64,000 nt of DNA from Diogma glabrata (Eukaryota; Arthropoda; Insecta; Diptera; Cylindrotomidae), in contig OY856187.1 in assembly GCA_963693315.1 (NCBI GenBank), positions 381,289,460 through 381,353,459 of the forward strand. The letters are read 5' to 3'. Every line of letters begins with the position of its first letter. Position 1 is the first letter of the stretch. The notes beneath the pieces were generated by a model. It was not told where the DNA came from. It saw only the letters and a program-made list of their open reading frames with translations, and made no database searches. This document shows positions 34,621 to 45,101 of the stretch, piece by piece. Made by a program: the position numbers and the translations under genes.

Positions 34621-34779
34621 CTTAACGGTTTCTTAATACGGCAATCTTCATGTTTCGATAATTTTTCTCGAGCTAACATTGGAGTGTTGGTCAATCTTTC
34701 GATTGCACACTTTTCTGCCAGAAAGATTTTGTGGATCTTAAATATTAAAAGATATTAAAAGGATTCTTTAATCCTACCC

Positions 34780-34942
34780 TTTCGGGCACTGGCGAGGGTA
34801 GGTTCGAATCACATCCGAAACACGTAAAATTGAATTGAAGTTTTTTTCTGAGAAACTTCAAACCATACCTTTGAATTGAAAAAATTCCAATTACTTCTTT
34901 ACTTACTTGAGTTTAATTGATCTCAAAAATCCAAAATAAATT
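34780..34942 (+). repeat. tRNA-derived SINE, copy 1 (5' truncated)
   Basis: It starts within the tRNA-like head ('ctggcgagggtaggttcgaatc' contains the B box GGTTCGAATC). It continues through a shared body ('tccgaaacacgtaaaattgaattgaag', a hairpin tttctgagaaacttcaaacc, 'ttactttcttgag'-type stretch) to 'caaaaatccaaaataaa'. It is nearly the same as the body at 35330-35460. Confidence 0.65.
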
Positions 34943-35252
34943 TAAATTCCCTTAATGTAGTCTAATGTTAATACATATAGGACTACAAATTGACCAAGTG
35001 TCAGCCATTGATTTCACATTGATTGGAAACAATCAATAATGACTATACAATCGTGACTTAGGATGTTAATTAGAATAGAAATGTTCCCCATTCTATGAAT
35101 TCACACAAAGTATTGTCTAGAAATTTAATGCAAAAAATCCCATATAATGTAAAAGCATTTCCATAATATGGAGTCTAATGACAGTAAAAAAAAATTCAAC
35201 TTAAGTAAAAAATAATTAAGTGATGAAGAAGTTTCAACTTTGAAATTGTCAT
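34943..35252 (+). repeat. R2 dispersed repeat, copy 2
   Basis: It aligns with 8620-8930 (aatcaataatgactataca, cgtgacttaggatgtt, agtctaatgacag, gatgaagaagtttcaactt). It lies between two copies of the SINE body, as if R2 were the 5' part of the same composite element. Confidence 0.55.
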
Positions 35253-35460
35253 CGCCTCAACGGCGTAATCGATAGCGTGTCTGCCCAAGGATTCGAGCCG
35301 GGCACTGATGAGGGTAAGTTCGAATCCCATCCGAAACACGTAAAATGTGAATTGAAGTTTTTTTCTGAGAAACTTCAAACCATACCTTTGAATTGAAAAT
35401 ATTCCAATTACTTCTTTACTTACTTGAGTTTAATTGATCTCAAAAATCCAAAATAAAATT
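35253..35460 (+). repeat. tRNA-derived SINE, copy 2
   Basis: The head shows an A-box-like 'cggcgtaatcgatagcgtg' and a B box 'aagttcgaatccc' (35310-35322) ~55 bp downstream, the layout of a tRNA-derived promoter. The body is the same as copy 1 and ends 'caaaaatccaaaataaaa'. It would be transcribed by RNA polymerase III if active. Confidence 0.65.
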
Positions 35461-35476
35461 AAGAGATATTATTATT

Positions 35477-35918
35477 ACTAGGAGGGCCCGGCGTGCTTCG
35501 CTACGCTTATAAATAAAGTTTTTGCGTAGACATTTTGTTGACGTAGAAGCAATGATTTCAAAAAGTGGTAATGAGAAATGCTAGCATATCATTTTTAATT
35601 TTTCTTTTTAAATATATGAATGAAAAATAATCAGAACTCAAGCTGATCAGTTCGGATATATGAAAAATTAGCGATCAAATAAGTTAGAGATCAAATAGGC
35701 TTACTTGAAAATTTATTTGATCGCTAATTTTTCATATATCCGAACTGATCAGCTAGAGTTCTGATTATTTTTCATTCATATATTTAAAAAGAAAAATTAA
35801 AAATTATATGCAAGCATTTCTCATTACCACTTTTTGAAATCATTGCTTCTACGTCAACAAAATGTCTACGCAAAAACTTTATTTAAAAGCGTAGCGAAGC
35901 ACGCCGGGCCCTCCTAGT
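35477..35918. mobile_element. complete 442-bp palindromic element
   Basis: The arms are almost perfectly inverted over ~205 bp with a ~25-bp centre near 35700. Ends: ACTAGGAGGGCCCGGCGTGC and its complement ending CTCCTAGT. Each end contains a GCGT..GC/GC..ACGC mini-hairpin followed by CGGGCCCTC and CTAG next to T, the arrangement of a Helitron 3' terminus. Alternatively the flanks (tta on the left, tatt on the right) fit a TA or ATT duplication, as made by a cut-and-paste element. A truncated second copy is at 5745. Confidence 0.8.
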
Positions 35919-36458
35919 ATTTATAAATCTTATATTTTCTTAAAACTCAAACCATACGCAACAACAATAAATATATCATTTTATTTAACAAAAACAAAAC
36001 AACAACAACAATTTTGCGTCTTATTTGAAATTTCCCGACACAACAAAAAACTTATACTATTATATAATAATTTTATTGATTTTCCTCAAAAATTGTATCT
36101 CTTTCTTCCTAAAACATACCAAAACAATTTTGCACAGAAAGAACAAATCAATTTTATGAATTGTTTATTTAATTTCTAATCAATAGAAAATATTTAAAAA
36201 CAAAGAAAAATAATAATTAAATCAAAGAAAATCAAAGAAAAATAATAATAATAATATTTAAAAATAAAGAAAAATAATACGTTTATCCCCTCCGTCATAA
36301 ACTAAATTTTCTTATTTCGTTAATATTAATATTTAAAAACAAAGAAAAATAATACGTTTATCCCCTGCGGAAGCATTTCATAAACTAAATTTTCTTATTT
36401 CGTTTCGTTTGTTGTTTCGTTTAATTTTTTTATATTAATTTTTTTATATTCTCTTAAA
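35919..36458. other. AT-rich non-coding stretch
   Basis: It has repeated 'aaaaacaaagaaaaataa' and 'acgtttatcccct' motifs (36285 and 36353). It resembles loosely the AT-rich stretch at 6550-7205, which sits in the same position between a palindrome and an R1 repeat. Confidence 0.45.
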
Positions 36459-36605
36459 GCAGGCTACAAACCTTCAATCAATTTCTCAATCAATTGAAAA
36501 CGGAAATAAACGAAATAAAATTTAGGGGATTTTTACACTAAATTTTATTTCGTTTGTTTTCGTTTTCGAATTGATTGACAAATTGATTGAAGGTCTGTAG
36601 CCTGC
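36459..36605. mobile_element. 147-bp hairpin MITE
   Basis: The left arm GCAGGCTACAAACCTTCAAT and its inverse ending at 36605 (attgaaggtctgtagcctgc) enclose a second inverted pair (cgaaataaaattta / taaattttatttcg). The arms are ~65 bp. No target duplication is clear. Confidence 0.75.
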
Positions 36606-36660
36606 CTATCGTTTTTGTGAAAAAAAAATATATACTTGGGCAATTCCATTTCATATTATA

Positions 36661-36856
36661 TAGCGGGGGCCTTTAGATTCAAAAATACATTTTAATTCGT
36701 CTATAACTTTATTATTTATGACCGAAAAATCCTAAAACTCTTTAAAATCTAAGTTACACTAATATCAGTTAGCAGTGAAAATTTGAAATGTATCAAAATT
36801 CAAATAAAAAAGCCTTAGGCTGTACAAAGTTTTTTTAGCGTATTAATATATAAGAG
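36661..36856 (-). repeat. R1 repeat, copy 2
   Basis: It matches 7221-7425, including 'aattcgtctataacttt', 'gttacactaatatcagttag' and 'agcgtattaatatataag'. It ends four bases before the LTR at 36861. Confidence 0.6.
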
Positions 36857-36860
36857 TTTA

Positions 36861-37018
36861 TGTACTGTTGAGTGAACAACGAGAATCGATAGATTGGCTA
36901 TATAAAAGAAAATCAAATTCTGTATTTTTCTTCAGATGTGTACCGTTACTTTTCTTATTTTGTATTATATACTGGATTAGTGTGATGGCAAAATACACTG
37001 GCAGTGTATGGTGGTACA
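36861..37018 (-). repeat. 3' LTR of degraded Gypsy element
   Basis: It starts TGTACTGTTGAGTGAACAAC and ends GGTGGTACA. The first ~100 bp recur at 39868. On the minus strand a purine run (GGAAGGGAGTATT) lies directly before it, the expected polypurine tract for a minus-oriented element. Confidence 0.6.
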
Positions 37019-37379
37019 ATACTCCCTTCCAAGCATTTTGGTTACGAAATGGTGATATAAAAATAATTTATTTTAATTAAATAATAATTTTTTAAACAGG
37101 GAGGCTCCAACACCTGGGTGTGTAAGAGAGTGCTGAGAATCAAAAATTGCTTAACGCATTTGATCGGGGATGTATGGTTTAACAAATCCAGTTGATGTTT
37201 CACACCATATTAATTTATCTGAACCATTAATAGGTTCTAGTTCTAATTTAACTTTGGATTTTTTGTTTGGGATGATTAGTGTTTTAATATCGTTGTATTA
37301 TTCCTGTAGTTATGATAAAAGGGCTAAATTGTGAAATAAACTCCAAATGTCGAGTTTGACGTGGGCTACGATGTTTTAG

Positions 37380-38740
37380 AATGAAGTGTAGTTGTAAGTG
37401 GTTAGTGATCAGTACACACATGACACAGAGAAATATTTACCTTCTACGAAATGACGGAAATGCTTTATTGCCAAATAAATATCCAGCAGTTTGCGGTCGC
37501 AAGCAGAATATTCCATTTCAGCTGGTTGCAACCTCTTTGAAAAAAAAGCTAATGGTTCCCATTTTCCATGGTTTAGCTACTCTAAAACAGCATCCACTGC
37601 GGCATTCGAGGCGTCAGTCGAAATGACAAATTCCGAACTAGAAAAAGGAAATGCAAGAAGTGTTGTGGTAAAAAGCGCTTGTTTTGTTTTTCGCATTCCG
37701 TTGGCCAAGAAAAATTGCTTTTATTTTTCGTTTTTTTCTTATTATTTAATACCGTCAAAGGATTATGTATAGCGTATGAGCTAAATGCTGAGGAGGGTAT
37801 CAGCAAGGGTATCAGCTCAATGAGGTATGCACCGATAGTACTAATTTGCCATACCTAAAAACCGTTGAACTTGATAATTCTTGTAGATTGAACGAAATCT
37901 CGAATTGCTTGTACTTTGTTATCTGATGGCACAATACCCTATTGCTTGATTTTGCGGCTTAAGAACTCAATTTTTTGTACACCAAAGGAACATTTTGATG
38001 CCTTCACATTTAAACCGTACTTAGAAAGCATTTTGAAGAGAATTTCTAAATGTTGTTTATGTTTATTTTCATCGGAACTAGCTACTAGTATGTCGTCTAT
38101 ATAAACCAAAACAAAATCGAGTCGCATGACAACTTCATCCATGAAACGTTGGAACGTTTGGGCCGCGTTTTTTTAAACCATAAGGAGTTCTTGCAAACTC
38201 AAAAAGCCCAAAAGGTGTCGTAATAGTGGTTTTGAAAATATCTTCTGAAGCCATGGGGATTTGATAATAAGCCCGAACCAAATCTATTTTAGAAAAAATA
38301 TTACACCCGTAAAGTAGTAAAGAAAAGTTATGTATATGTGGGATTGGATATCTGTGCAGCACGGTCACCACATTCAACCGATGGTAGTCACCACAAGATC
38401 TCCAATCGTTCGCATCCTTTTTGGGAACCAAGTGCAAAGGTGATGAAACTTGTGATGATGAAGGTCGGCAGATTTCCAGCTGAATCATTTGTTCGAATTC
38501 ATTTTTAGCGATCTTATGTTTACTTGGTTCAAGTCGCCGCGGTCGGGAAAATGGTAGTTGTCCAATCGTATGAATATAATGCACTTCTGTATGTTGCACT
38601 GAAACATCAAACCTGGGTTCTTGAGTTAGTGTGGGAAATTTTTAAAAATTTCCCCATAACCGTTGCTGATTTGGAAATAAATCGGGGTAGGTGTATCCGT
38701 TTTAATTCAAATAGTGTTAATTGATAACAAATCAACTAGC
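37380..38740 (-). pseudogene. pol: Ty3/Gypsy pol remnant: reverse transcriptase and RNase H
   Basis: Minus-strand reading gives the start of RT (38599-38135: [70 protein letters not shown]). After a frameshift near a T run at 38165-38171 comes the catalytic box (37939-38142: VLVYIDDILVASS). Further down, in broken frames to about 37380, come RNase H pieces: a TDAS-type motif and 'CDRKLLDIYLAIKHFRHFVEG'-like sequence. Integrase is not found before the LTR. At least three frame breaks make it inactive. It belongs with the protease at 38736 and gag at 39100. Confidence 0.8.
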
Positions 38741-39032
38741 AACAAAAACTTGGCGAGGAAATCAGTGAATGGTTTACTGACTGAAGCGTAAAGGAATGTA
38801 CAAAATTTCGTCTTACCCCAAGGTCTAATTTAAGCAACTGATTACCGTAGGTACTAATCGTAGTACCATTAGCTGCGGATAAAATAACGTTGGGATTTTT
38901 TGAAAATGTATTAAAGATCGAAATTGGTACAACTGAAATATCAGCACCAGTGTCAATAAGAAAATTGAGTTTAGAATTCGGGTCATATATAAAAAGCCGA
39001 CGCTTTGTAAAACTAGTAGCGTCAGTGATCAC
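38736..39032 (-). pseudogene. Gypsy aspartic protease remnant
   Basis: The 98-codon frame contains RRLFIYDPNSKLNFLIDTGA DISVVP: the D-T-G catalytic triad of retroviral-type aspartic proteases, followed by AANGTTISTYG, typical of Gypsy proteases. It lies immediately upstream (minus sense) of the RT in a different frame and would be part of the same polyprotein. The catalytic Asp is intact, but the linkage to RT is broken. Confidence 0.75.
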
Positions 39033-39099
39033 AATTACAGGAACTAGTAGTTTTTTGGATCCGATGTTTCGGTTGTTGGTGATGATAATGGTGATGATT

Positions 39100-39830
39100 G
39101 TTTATTGAATTGGCAGGGTTAACGACAACGTCTTGCCATCACACCATACCAACGATGAAAATAACAAAAAGCTTTTTTATTATTCCTATATATCCTATTC
39201 CTACTACCACTACGTTCTCGAACATTTCGATTCTTATGATAGTATTTAGGCCTAGAAGATCTTGAACGATGATTGGAAGTTTTTGGCGACTGAAAGTGTT
39301 AAAATTTGCGTCTCAAATTTTCTTGCACGGTTTTAGTAATGCTTTCAATCATTGACTGCATATTAGACATTGATAAAGTGTTTTTTCGATTTGTTCGACA
39401 TTTTCGTTGGAAGTTCGAGAAAGTTTTTCGAATGCTTTATCAGCAGCCAGTGCACGTTTGTCACCGTCCTGGTCTTCTACAATAGAAATTATCGCATTAA
39501 CGTCTTTTGGGTTGCGATCTCACCAAAATGTTTTTATTAATTTAATAGCCGTTACTTGACATTGAGCAGCTAACTTGGGAATTTTGCGGAAGTGGCCAGA
39601 AGGTTTTTGGTCACCCATTGAATTCGTGCTAAGCAATTGCTCAAACTTGACCATGTCGCTTGTTTTATTACGATCAATGATAGCAGTCTTAAGGTCATCA
39701 TACTCGGTGTCTAAACTGTTTCTCAGAATATATGCTACCAGCTCAATTTGCTTATGTGGTAATTTTGAAATTACAAAATCAAAACGTCTATCTTGCTTAT
39801 TTTAACTTATTTAATTCACAGAAGTTAAAC
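39100..39830 (-). pseudogene. gag: Gypsy gag remnant with CHCC-type zinc motif
   Basis: On the minus strand near 39172-39115 the sequence reads FCYFHRWYGVMARRCR, a stop, then P-C: spacing C-x2-H-x9-C-x3-C with a stop inside the last interval. This recalls the CHCC gag motif described for CsRn1-clade Gypsy elements rather than the usual CCHC knuckle. Upstream to about 39830 are broken frames with Asp/Glu-rich and helical stretches in the expected place of gag. Clade assignment is tentative. Confidence 0.5.
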
Positions 39831-39867
39831 TCACAAAAACTTAAATATTGATATTATTATTATTTTA

Positions 39868-40030
39868 TGTACTGTTGATTAAACAACGAGAATCGATAGA
39901 TTGGCTAAATAAAAGAAATTCGAATTCTATATTTTTCTTCAGATGTGTACCGTTACTTTTATGTACCGTACCGTATTTTTTACACTGCTCCACTTTGCTT
40001 TATTGCTCAGTTTCAATGTGTTTCTTAACC
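39868..40030 (-). repeat. 5' LTR of degraded Gypsy element (diverged)
   Basis: It starts TGTACTGTTGATTAAACAAC and matches 36861-36960 through 'cagatgtgtaccgttactttt', then diverges (tgtaccgtaccgtatttttt). No canonical primer-binding site lies next to it, which fits an old, damaged copy. Confidence 0.5.
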
Positions 40031-40099
40031 AAATTGAACTACTTAATAATTCTATCTTTATAGGAATATAAAGCAAGATGTTCTCTCTGAAAAGTCTCC

Positions 40100-41950
40100 T
40101 CTCTCTCGATGTTTAGATAATTCCCTTGCCCATACACGTTGTAGTGTTGTAGAACTAGCATTAGTAGTGTCTATATTGACCCGAGAGAAATGTCTCTTGC
40201 AGTGCCACACTTTTGTTACCATAGTTCTCAGAATCTCACAAATTCAGTCATTTGTGATGCTGCCAATGTGGTTCTCAATTAGAGCCTTCTTTACTGCTCC
40301 ATATCCTGAAAACCACAGAAAATAACTTTCTTGTTGTCTATCGTCATGAAGTGCGGTAACAGTCACTTGTGGCTCTGTCTCCTTTGCAGGTGGGCTGAGA
40401 TTCTTCCGTTTATTCTTGGTGATTGGTATCGCTGGTATTGCTCGCATGCGCTAATGCATTTTGATCTCAGTACCGTTTTTTGTTCGAGCCTTATGCAACC
40501 TACTCGTTAAAGAAGTAGCAGATATATTATCACTAAAGGTTTTGAAGCTACTTCTTGCAGCTTCATAATTTTCTTATTATAGATGGTGAGCACTCTAGCA
40601 TAATCTATCCAACTGTCGATTTATTTTGTTCTGATGAAGTTCCGCCGTACTTCTATTTTTAATGTCAACTTCAGCTCCACAATAACGCGCCTCTCTTTTG
40701 TTTTGTTTTTCATTAGTATTTTGGCTGCTTGTTTCGAACCTCTTGATGACTGCAAGTTTAGCTCTCTTTAAGGTTCTGCTCAAATAACTCCTACTTTGTA
40801 TTTCTAGAGTGCCGAGCCGAGGATAATACCTTATTCGTATTTTCGAGTTTAAACTGGTTAATTCTATGATCCGGCAACGCGGATACATCTAAGAATCTCG
40901 AGCTCCTTATGTAATGTCGACACCAGTGCTTTCTACCGCTAAGTGACCTCCTATCAGGTCCTTGTGATAGAGTAGGTGTGTTTCCAACGCTACCAAATAT
41001 TCTAACAGAATCTATTCTCATTGTTTCATATCCGTGCAAACTAATGCCTCGTTGTGAGCATTTGAATTTGCACCTCGTGGCAAATGCCTTTGAAAAGAAT
41101 GCTAGATGTTATTTTCACATAAAGTTCCTGATGAGAAAATCTGAAAGACAAAAGCAATTAATGGTTTTTGTAATCAAAATCTACGCTATATACATATAGG
41201 TTTGCATTTGTATCCCATACTACCTTTGCCTTGCTGTTTACCAAACCCCTTATCACTAATTTTTGCAGGTAGTGTTCTTGTTTCAGCGTGTATTCTAGCT
41301 ATACTGACGTTATTTTTCGAGGTCTATGGACGATTCAAACTCGGTAGTGAATGACATTTCATGCAACCAATAAGGCTGCTTTTGACCTGTCATCGTTTTT
41401 TAAGCTCAAGGGCTGGTATATGCCCTCAGTCCGACTTTCAGTTAACTTCTAATCTTAAATGTTTATTCCGCCAGTTTGTTATTCGGGCAGTGAAAGGTTT
41501 TCCACTAGTTCTGCTTAGCATAACTCGGGAAAAAGAAGAGCTAGAGTTGCCTCGGGACAAAATACCGTCTGTTTGTCGTCGCACTCTCCCACCACGTATC
41601 TAGGTTTGAATTGAATGCCAACAAACCTAACGTTTTGACCGCAACCTGCCACACTCTTATGCTCTTAGCATCGTCTCAGAAGGGTTCAGTCAGAAAAGCC
41701 ACCTCAATTGTTTTAAATGTACTTGCATAGGTAGTGCATGGATGGTTATCCTGGGTTTATTGGTTCCATTGTCTCTTGATTTCGTGTACTCCCTTGTCCG
41801 CTTCACATTTATTCCTTCTGTTTCCGTGAACTCTCTAGAGACAACCCCTCTACGAGGAACTTTGAGTCCGGCAACATTCGGTTAACACAAACGATACTGT
41901 AGTAACTGAAAACGTGTACTTGAAAATAAGGCATCAAGATGCATTAAAAA
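40100..41950 (-). pseudogene. LINE endonuclease-region fragment (R1/I-like)
   Basis: On the minus strand, pieces of the C-terminal half of an AP-type endonuclease appear: 'IFGSVGNTPTLSQGPDRRSL' near 40990-40920, then DHRINQFKLENTNK (40870-40830). The SDHR-type motif is the last catalytic block. It is followed by a Lys/Arg-rich linker (40800-40600) and the start of the RT region to about 40240. The same order with higher clarity is found at 59.0-61.4 kb, so the two are copies of one LINE family. Multiple frameshifts and stops are present. It ends ~70 bp before the first visible ELOVL exon, that is, inside the gene's upstream intron. Confidence 0.6.
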
Positions 41951-42023
41951 CTTGTATTATTTACATTACTTAAAAAAAAATATAATGTAAATTAACAGTA
42001 ACACTTATTTTCTTTATTTTTAG

Positions 42024-43084
42024 ATAGCCGGACAAACCACTGGCCACTGATTGGATCACCGTTTCCAGCTTTATTTTTATTAATATGCTATTTATATTTC
42101 GTAAACTCATGGGGTCCTCGTTATATGAAAGATCGAAAACCTTTCAATTTACAAAAAATACTAATCGTCTATAACTTTATTCAAGTTGTTGTTAGCATAT
42201 TAGTATTTTATGAAGGTTTGGCTGGAGGATGGATGGCTAATTATAACTGGAGATGTCAACCAGTTGATTTCTCCAGATCACCTCAAGCAATGCGAATGGC
42301 ACAAGTTTGTTATATGTATTTTATTGCAAAGTTGACAGAACTCTTAGATACAGTGTTTTTTGTTGTCCGAAAAAAGGAAAAGCAAATAACTTTTTTGCAT
42401 TTATATCATCATACAGTAATGCCAATGATATCATGGGGAGCTACAAAATATTACCCAGGTGGACATGGCACTTTTATTGGTAAACATTCAAAAAATGAAA
42501 TAAATTATTCTTATAATCAATATTTTTAATTAATTTAGGAATAGTTAATTCTTTTGTTCATATTATTATGTATACTTACTATTTCTTCGCCGCGATGGGA
42601 CCACAATACCAAAAATATTTATGGTGGAAAAAATACATCACGAATATGCAAATGGTAAAATCTTGAATAAAACAAAAACTTGTATTTTAATAATTTTATT
42701 CAATTTTTCTAGATACAATTCTGTATTGCGTTTTTACATTCAGCTCAACTTCTCTACACTGACTGTGGATACCCTCGTTGGTCGGTTTGCTTTACTATGC
42801 CAAACACAATATTTTTCTATCTTCTGTTTAACGACTTCTATCAAAAATCTTATAAAAAGAAAAAAGCAAAACTCGAAGAGATACAAAAATTAATTAACGA
42901 AACAAATGATTTTCTTCCACACGAACTGAAATTATTGGAACAAGCGAAATTGCGAGAAAATGGAATACACGGTGGTATCAAAGCCAAAGTACATGAAGTA
43001 AATGGAAATTCAATGGTATATTCTAATGGTAATTATAGTAATGGAGGATCAAATGGTTATGCACGTGAAATATCGAGATCATAA
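42024..43084 (+). CDS. ELOVL (family): very-long-chain fatty acid elongase (ELOVL), last three coding exons
   Basis: Exons 42024-42479, 42539-42654 and 42713-43084 join with GT-AG introns of 59 and 58 bp (phases 1 and 0) into 313 codons plus stop. Signatures in order: PLIGSPFPALFLL and NSWGPRYMKDRKPF near the N-side, KLTELLDTVFFV, the catalytic histidine box HLYHH (42398-42412), HIIMYTYYF, and T-x-x-Q-x-x-Q across the second intron. The C-terminus is Lys-rich then Asn/Gly-rich. ELOVL enzymes condense malonyl-CoA with long acyl-CoA in the ER membrane, the first and rate-limiting step of elongation, using the His box. The first exon enters in phase (two bases of a split codon), so at least one upstream exon with the start codon is missing; about 30 residues are expected. 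Exact substrate range cannot be told. The gene looks intact where visible and is the only clear host gene. Confidence 0.93.
42480..42538 (+). other. ELOVL intron (59 bp)
   Basis: Donor GTAAAC at 42480, acceptor ttaatttAG at 42537-42538. The reading frame runs into the intron and stops at 42529, so splicing is needed. It splits a Gly codon (phase 1). Confidence 0.9.
42655..42712 (+). other. ELOVL intron (58 bp)
   Basis: Donor GTAAAA at 42655, acceptor tttttctAG at 42711-42712, phase 0. It interrupts the T-x-x-Q-x-x-Q motif. Confidence 0.9.
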
Positions 43085-43380
43085 AAGCTTTAATATTTAC
43101 ATAGTTAATTATTTTAATTGAACATAATTTTGGAATTTTAATATTCTTACCATAACTAAGTTATAATAATTTATAATACATTTGAATTACCATTGGGCAT
43201 ATGTATAATAAAGATTTGTAGTCGGACTTCCCAAATCACAAACGCATAGCATACACATTGTATGCTTATATTATTTAAGTTTGTTTAATTTAATATATAT
43301 GCAATTATTTTTTTGTTTGATTTAAGTTTAATGGATAAAATAAAAAACAATTGAATCGTTTTTTTTTTGTTTTTTAATTA
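43085..43380 (+). promoter_or_regulatory. ELOVL 3' UTR with poly(A) signal
   Basis: A canonical AATAAA lies at 43207-43212, about 120 bp after the stop. A second AT-rich stretch with 'ataaaataaaa' at 43335 could be an alternative. Confidence 0.6.
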
Positions 43381-43399
43381 TAGCATAACATTTGGAGAT

Positions 43400-45095
43400 A
43401 AGCACAGGGAAATGAAGAAATGACTGAATGTTTTTCAATATATGATCGGCTTACATCTTTTTTAACCGTCTTATTTTGGCTAATTTTAATGACATGGATG
43501 TCCAGAGCTTCCTATTCTCTTCATTCAGAGAATTAATTGCAGATATTTTTGTTTTGTATGAAAAACTGACGATCGCCGAAGTTTTCTCGATTTATGGTCA
43601 GTTTTTTACAGATATCATCTTATTACAAACGCGAACATAAATAAAATAGATTAAATTCGGTGGTGATATATTGTACTGCATTTAAAATGATCTATTGAAG
43701 CCCATCCTACTATTCCCCGGTGAATACACAGTTAGAGCACCTGCTCCAATTCAAACTCTCTTATGAATTTCAGTATATGGAGAGAAGTAAAATTATGTAA
43801 GTCACCCCCGTCAATATGATACTCTCTCAGATGCAACCTTTTCGTGTAGATCAAGGCTCCCCAATATTTGAGAAGATAGACCTAGCATCTCTCTTCCAAT
43901 AGATAGAACATACATTCGTCTCACGGCTCCAGGTCCACCCCAATGTTTTTAAGGTATTTTATTCGATTACAGGGTTCTGTTAGTTTAATAAAGTGGTCAA
44001 ATCAGCTCCTTCTACTGCCTTAAGCCCGCAGTGTTATTCCAGGCTTTGGACCATTCCGTCATAATAACTTCTCTCATTCTTTTGTGGATGGCTTTTGTCC
44101 CCAATACACAAAAAGGCTCTAGGCCGACAACAAACGTCAAAGTACCTCGCATGCCAATTTGTCGGATTTTTCATTACCTGCGATACCCGCCCGAGAAGAT
44201 ATCTAGTACACTGTACCCTTGTTACTATTCTCTAGCTTTTTATGCTTGCTCACACAGTCTCCAACCATTTTGGATGTGATGCTGTTTGAGCTTAACGTAT
44301 TAACTGCCCCTTGGCTGTCCGACAAGATGGTTGAAGTCTGCTCACAGTTCGATAGCACATTTTTTCGGCCTGAAAGATGTTTTGGTAGGGGCCAATGGGC
44401 TTAAAAAATTTTTGGTCCAAATACTCCTGCAACCTGCCTCGGTCTTTTAACCATCCGCGTACCATTTGATTACATCGTTATTCAGATGATACGTAGTGAA
44501 TTCACTGCTCCACGCCGCTTTTTTTGTACAACTGCGATGTATATTTCCTATCGAAATTTAACTGTTAAGGAACTCGAGCAAGGGATTCTCCCTTGAAAGA
44601 CTTTCTCGATATTTAAACTCGATGATATTGCTCTTTTCCATACTCTTCATGCTGAACTTTAGTATGCTTTCCAGATCCAGGCCAGCCTCTGCACCTTTTC
44701 CAAAATTGTCTTCGTAGCTTTTAGCTGGGCTCTTTTGTTCCATGCGACTGCTCCGTAAGTGATGGCTGGTCCCACTACCTGGACTGCACCCCTTTGTTTT
44801 ATATGCAAGTTTTTTAAAAGCATCAGAGCTCTTGCGGAATTTAGTCTTCTATGGAATCTAGTCTTCTCTTCAGATATTTAGTCTTGCAGTACTACCGTAG
44901 TTTTACTCAGATTGAGTTTTAGTCCGACGGAAGTGCACCAGATGTTTACCAGATTTAGTAAGCTCTGTTCAATACCACAGAGCGTTTCTTCGAATCTACC
45001 TCTGGCGAAAACGCCTATGTCTTTTGCGTACTTAAGACATTTAATGCCCTGGTTACCTAATATACCACCAGACTCCTCATGAGAAGTGATAAGGC
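43400..45095 (-). pseudogene. LINE RT C-terminus and RNase H fragment
   Basis: On the minus strand from 45095: a GGILGNQGIKCLKYAKDIGV segment (the YADD catalytic box, here YAKD), LVNIWCTSVGLKLNLSKT, then the C-terminal RT domain (GAVAWNKRAQLKATKTILEK). Near 44350-44170 is an RNase H piece (SDSQGAVNTL; RAGIAGNEKSDKLA). RNase H after RT is typical of I/Loa-group LINEs. The loss of one catalytic Asp plus many stops make it dead. It begins directly next to a + strand LINE at 45102. Confidence 0.65.
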
Positions 45096-45101
45096 CCTAC
45101 T

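Noticed and set aside
35477..35918. Plain mariner-type MITE
   Set aside because: Not excluded: TA flanks fit. However, the hairpin-plus-CTAG termini fit a Helitron end better, so it is reported as a palindromic element of undecided type.
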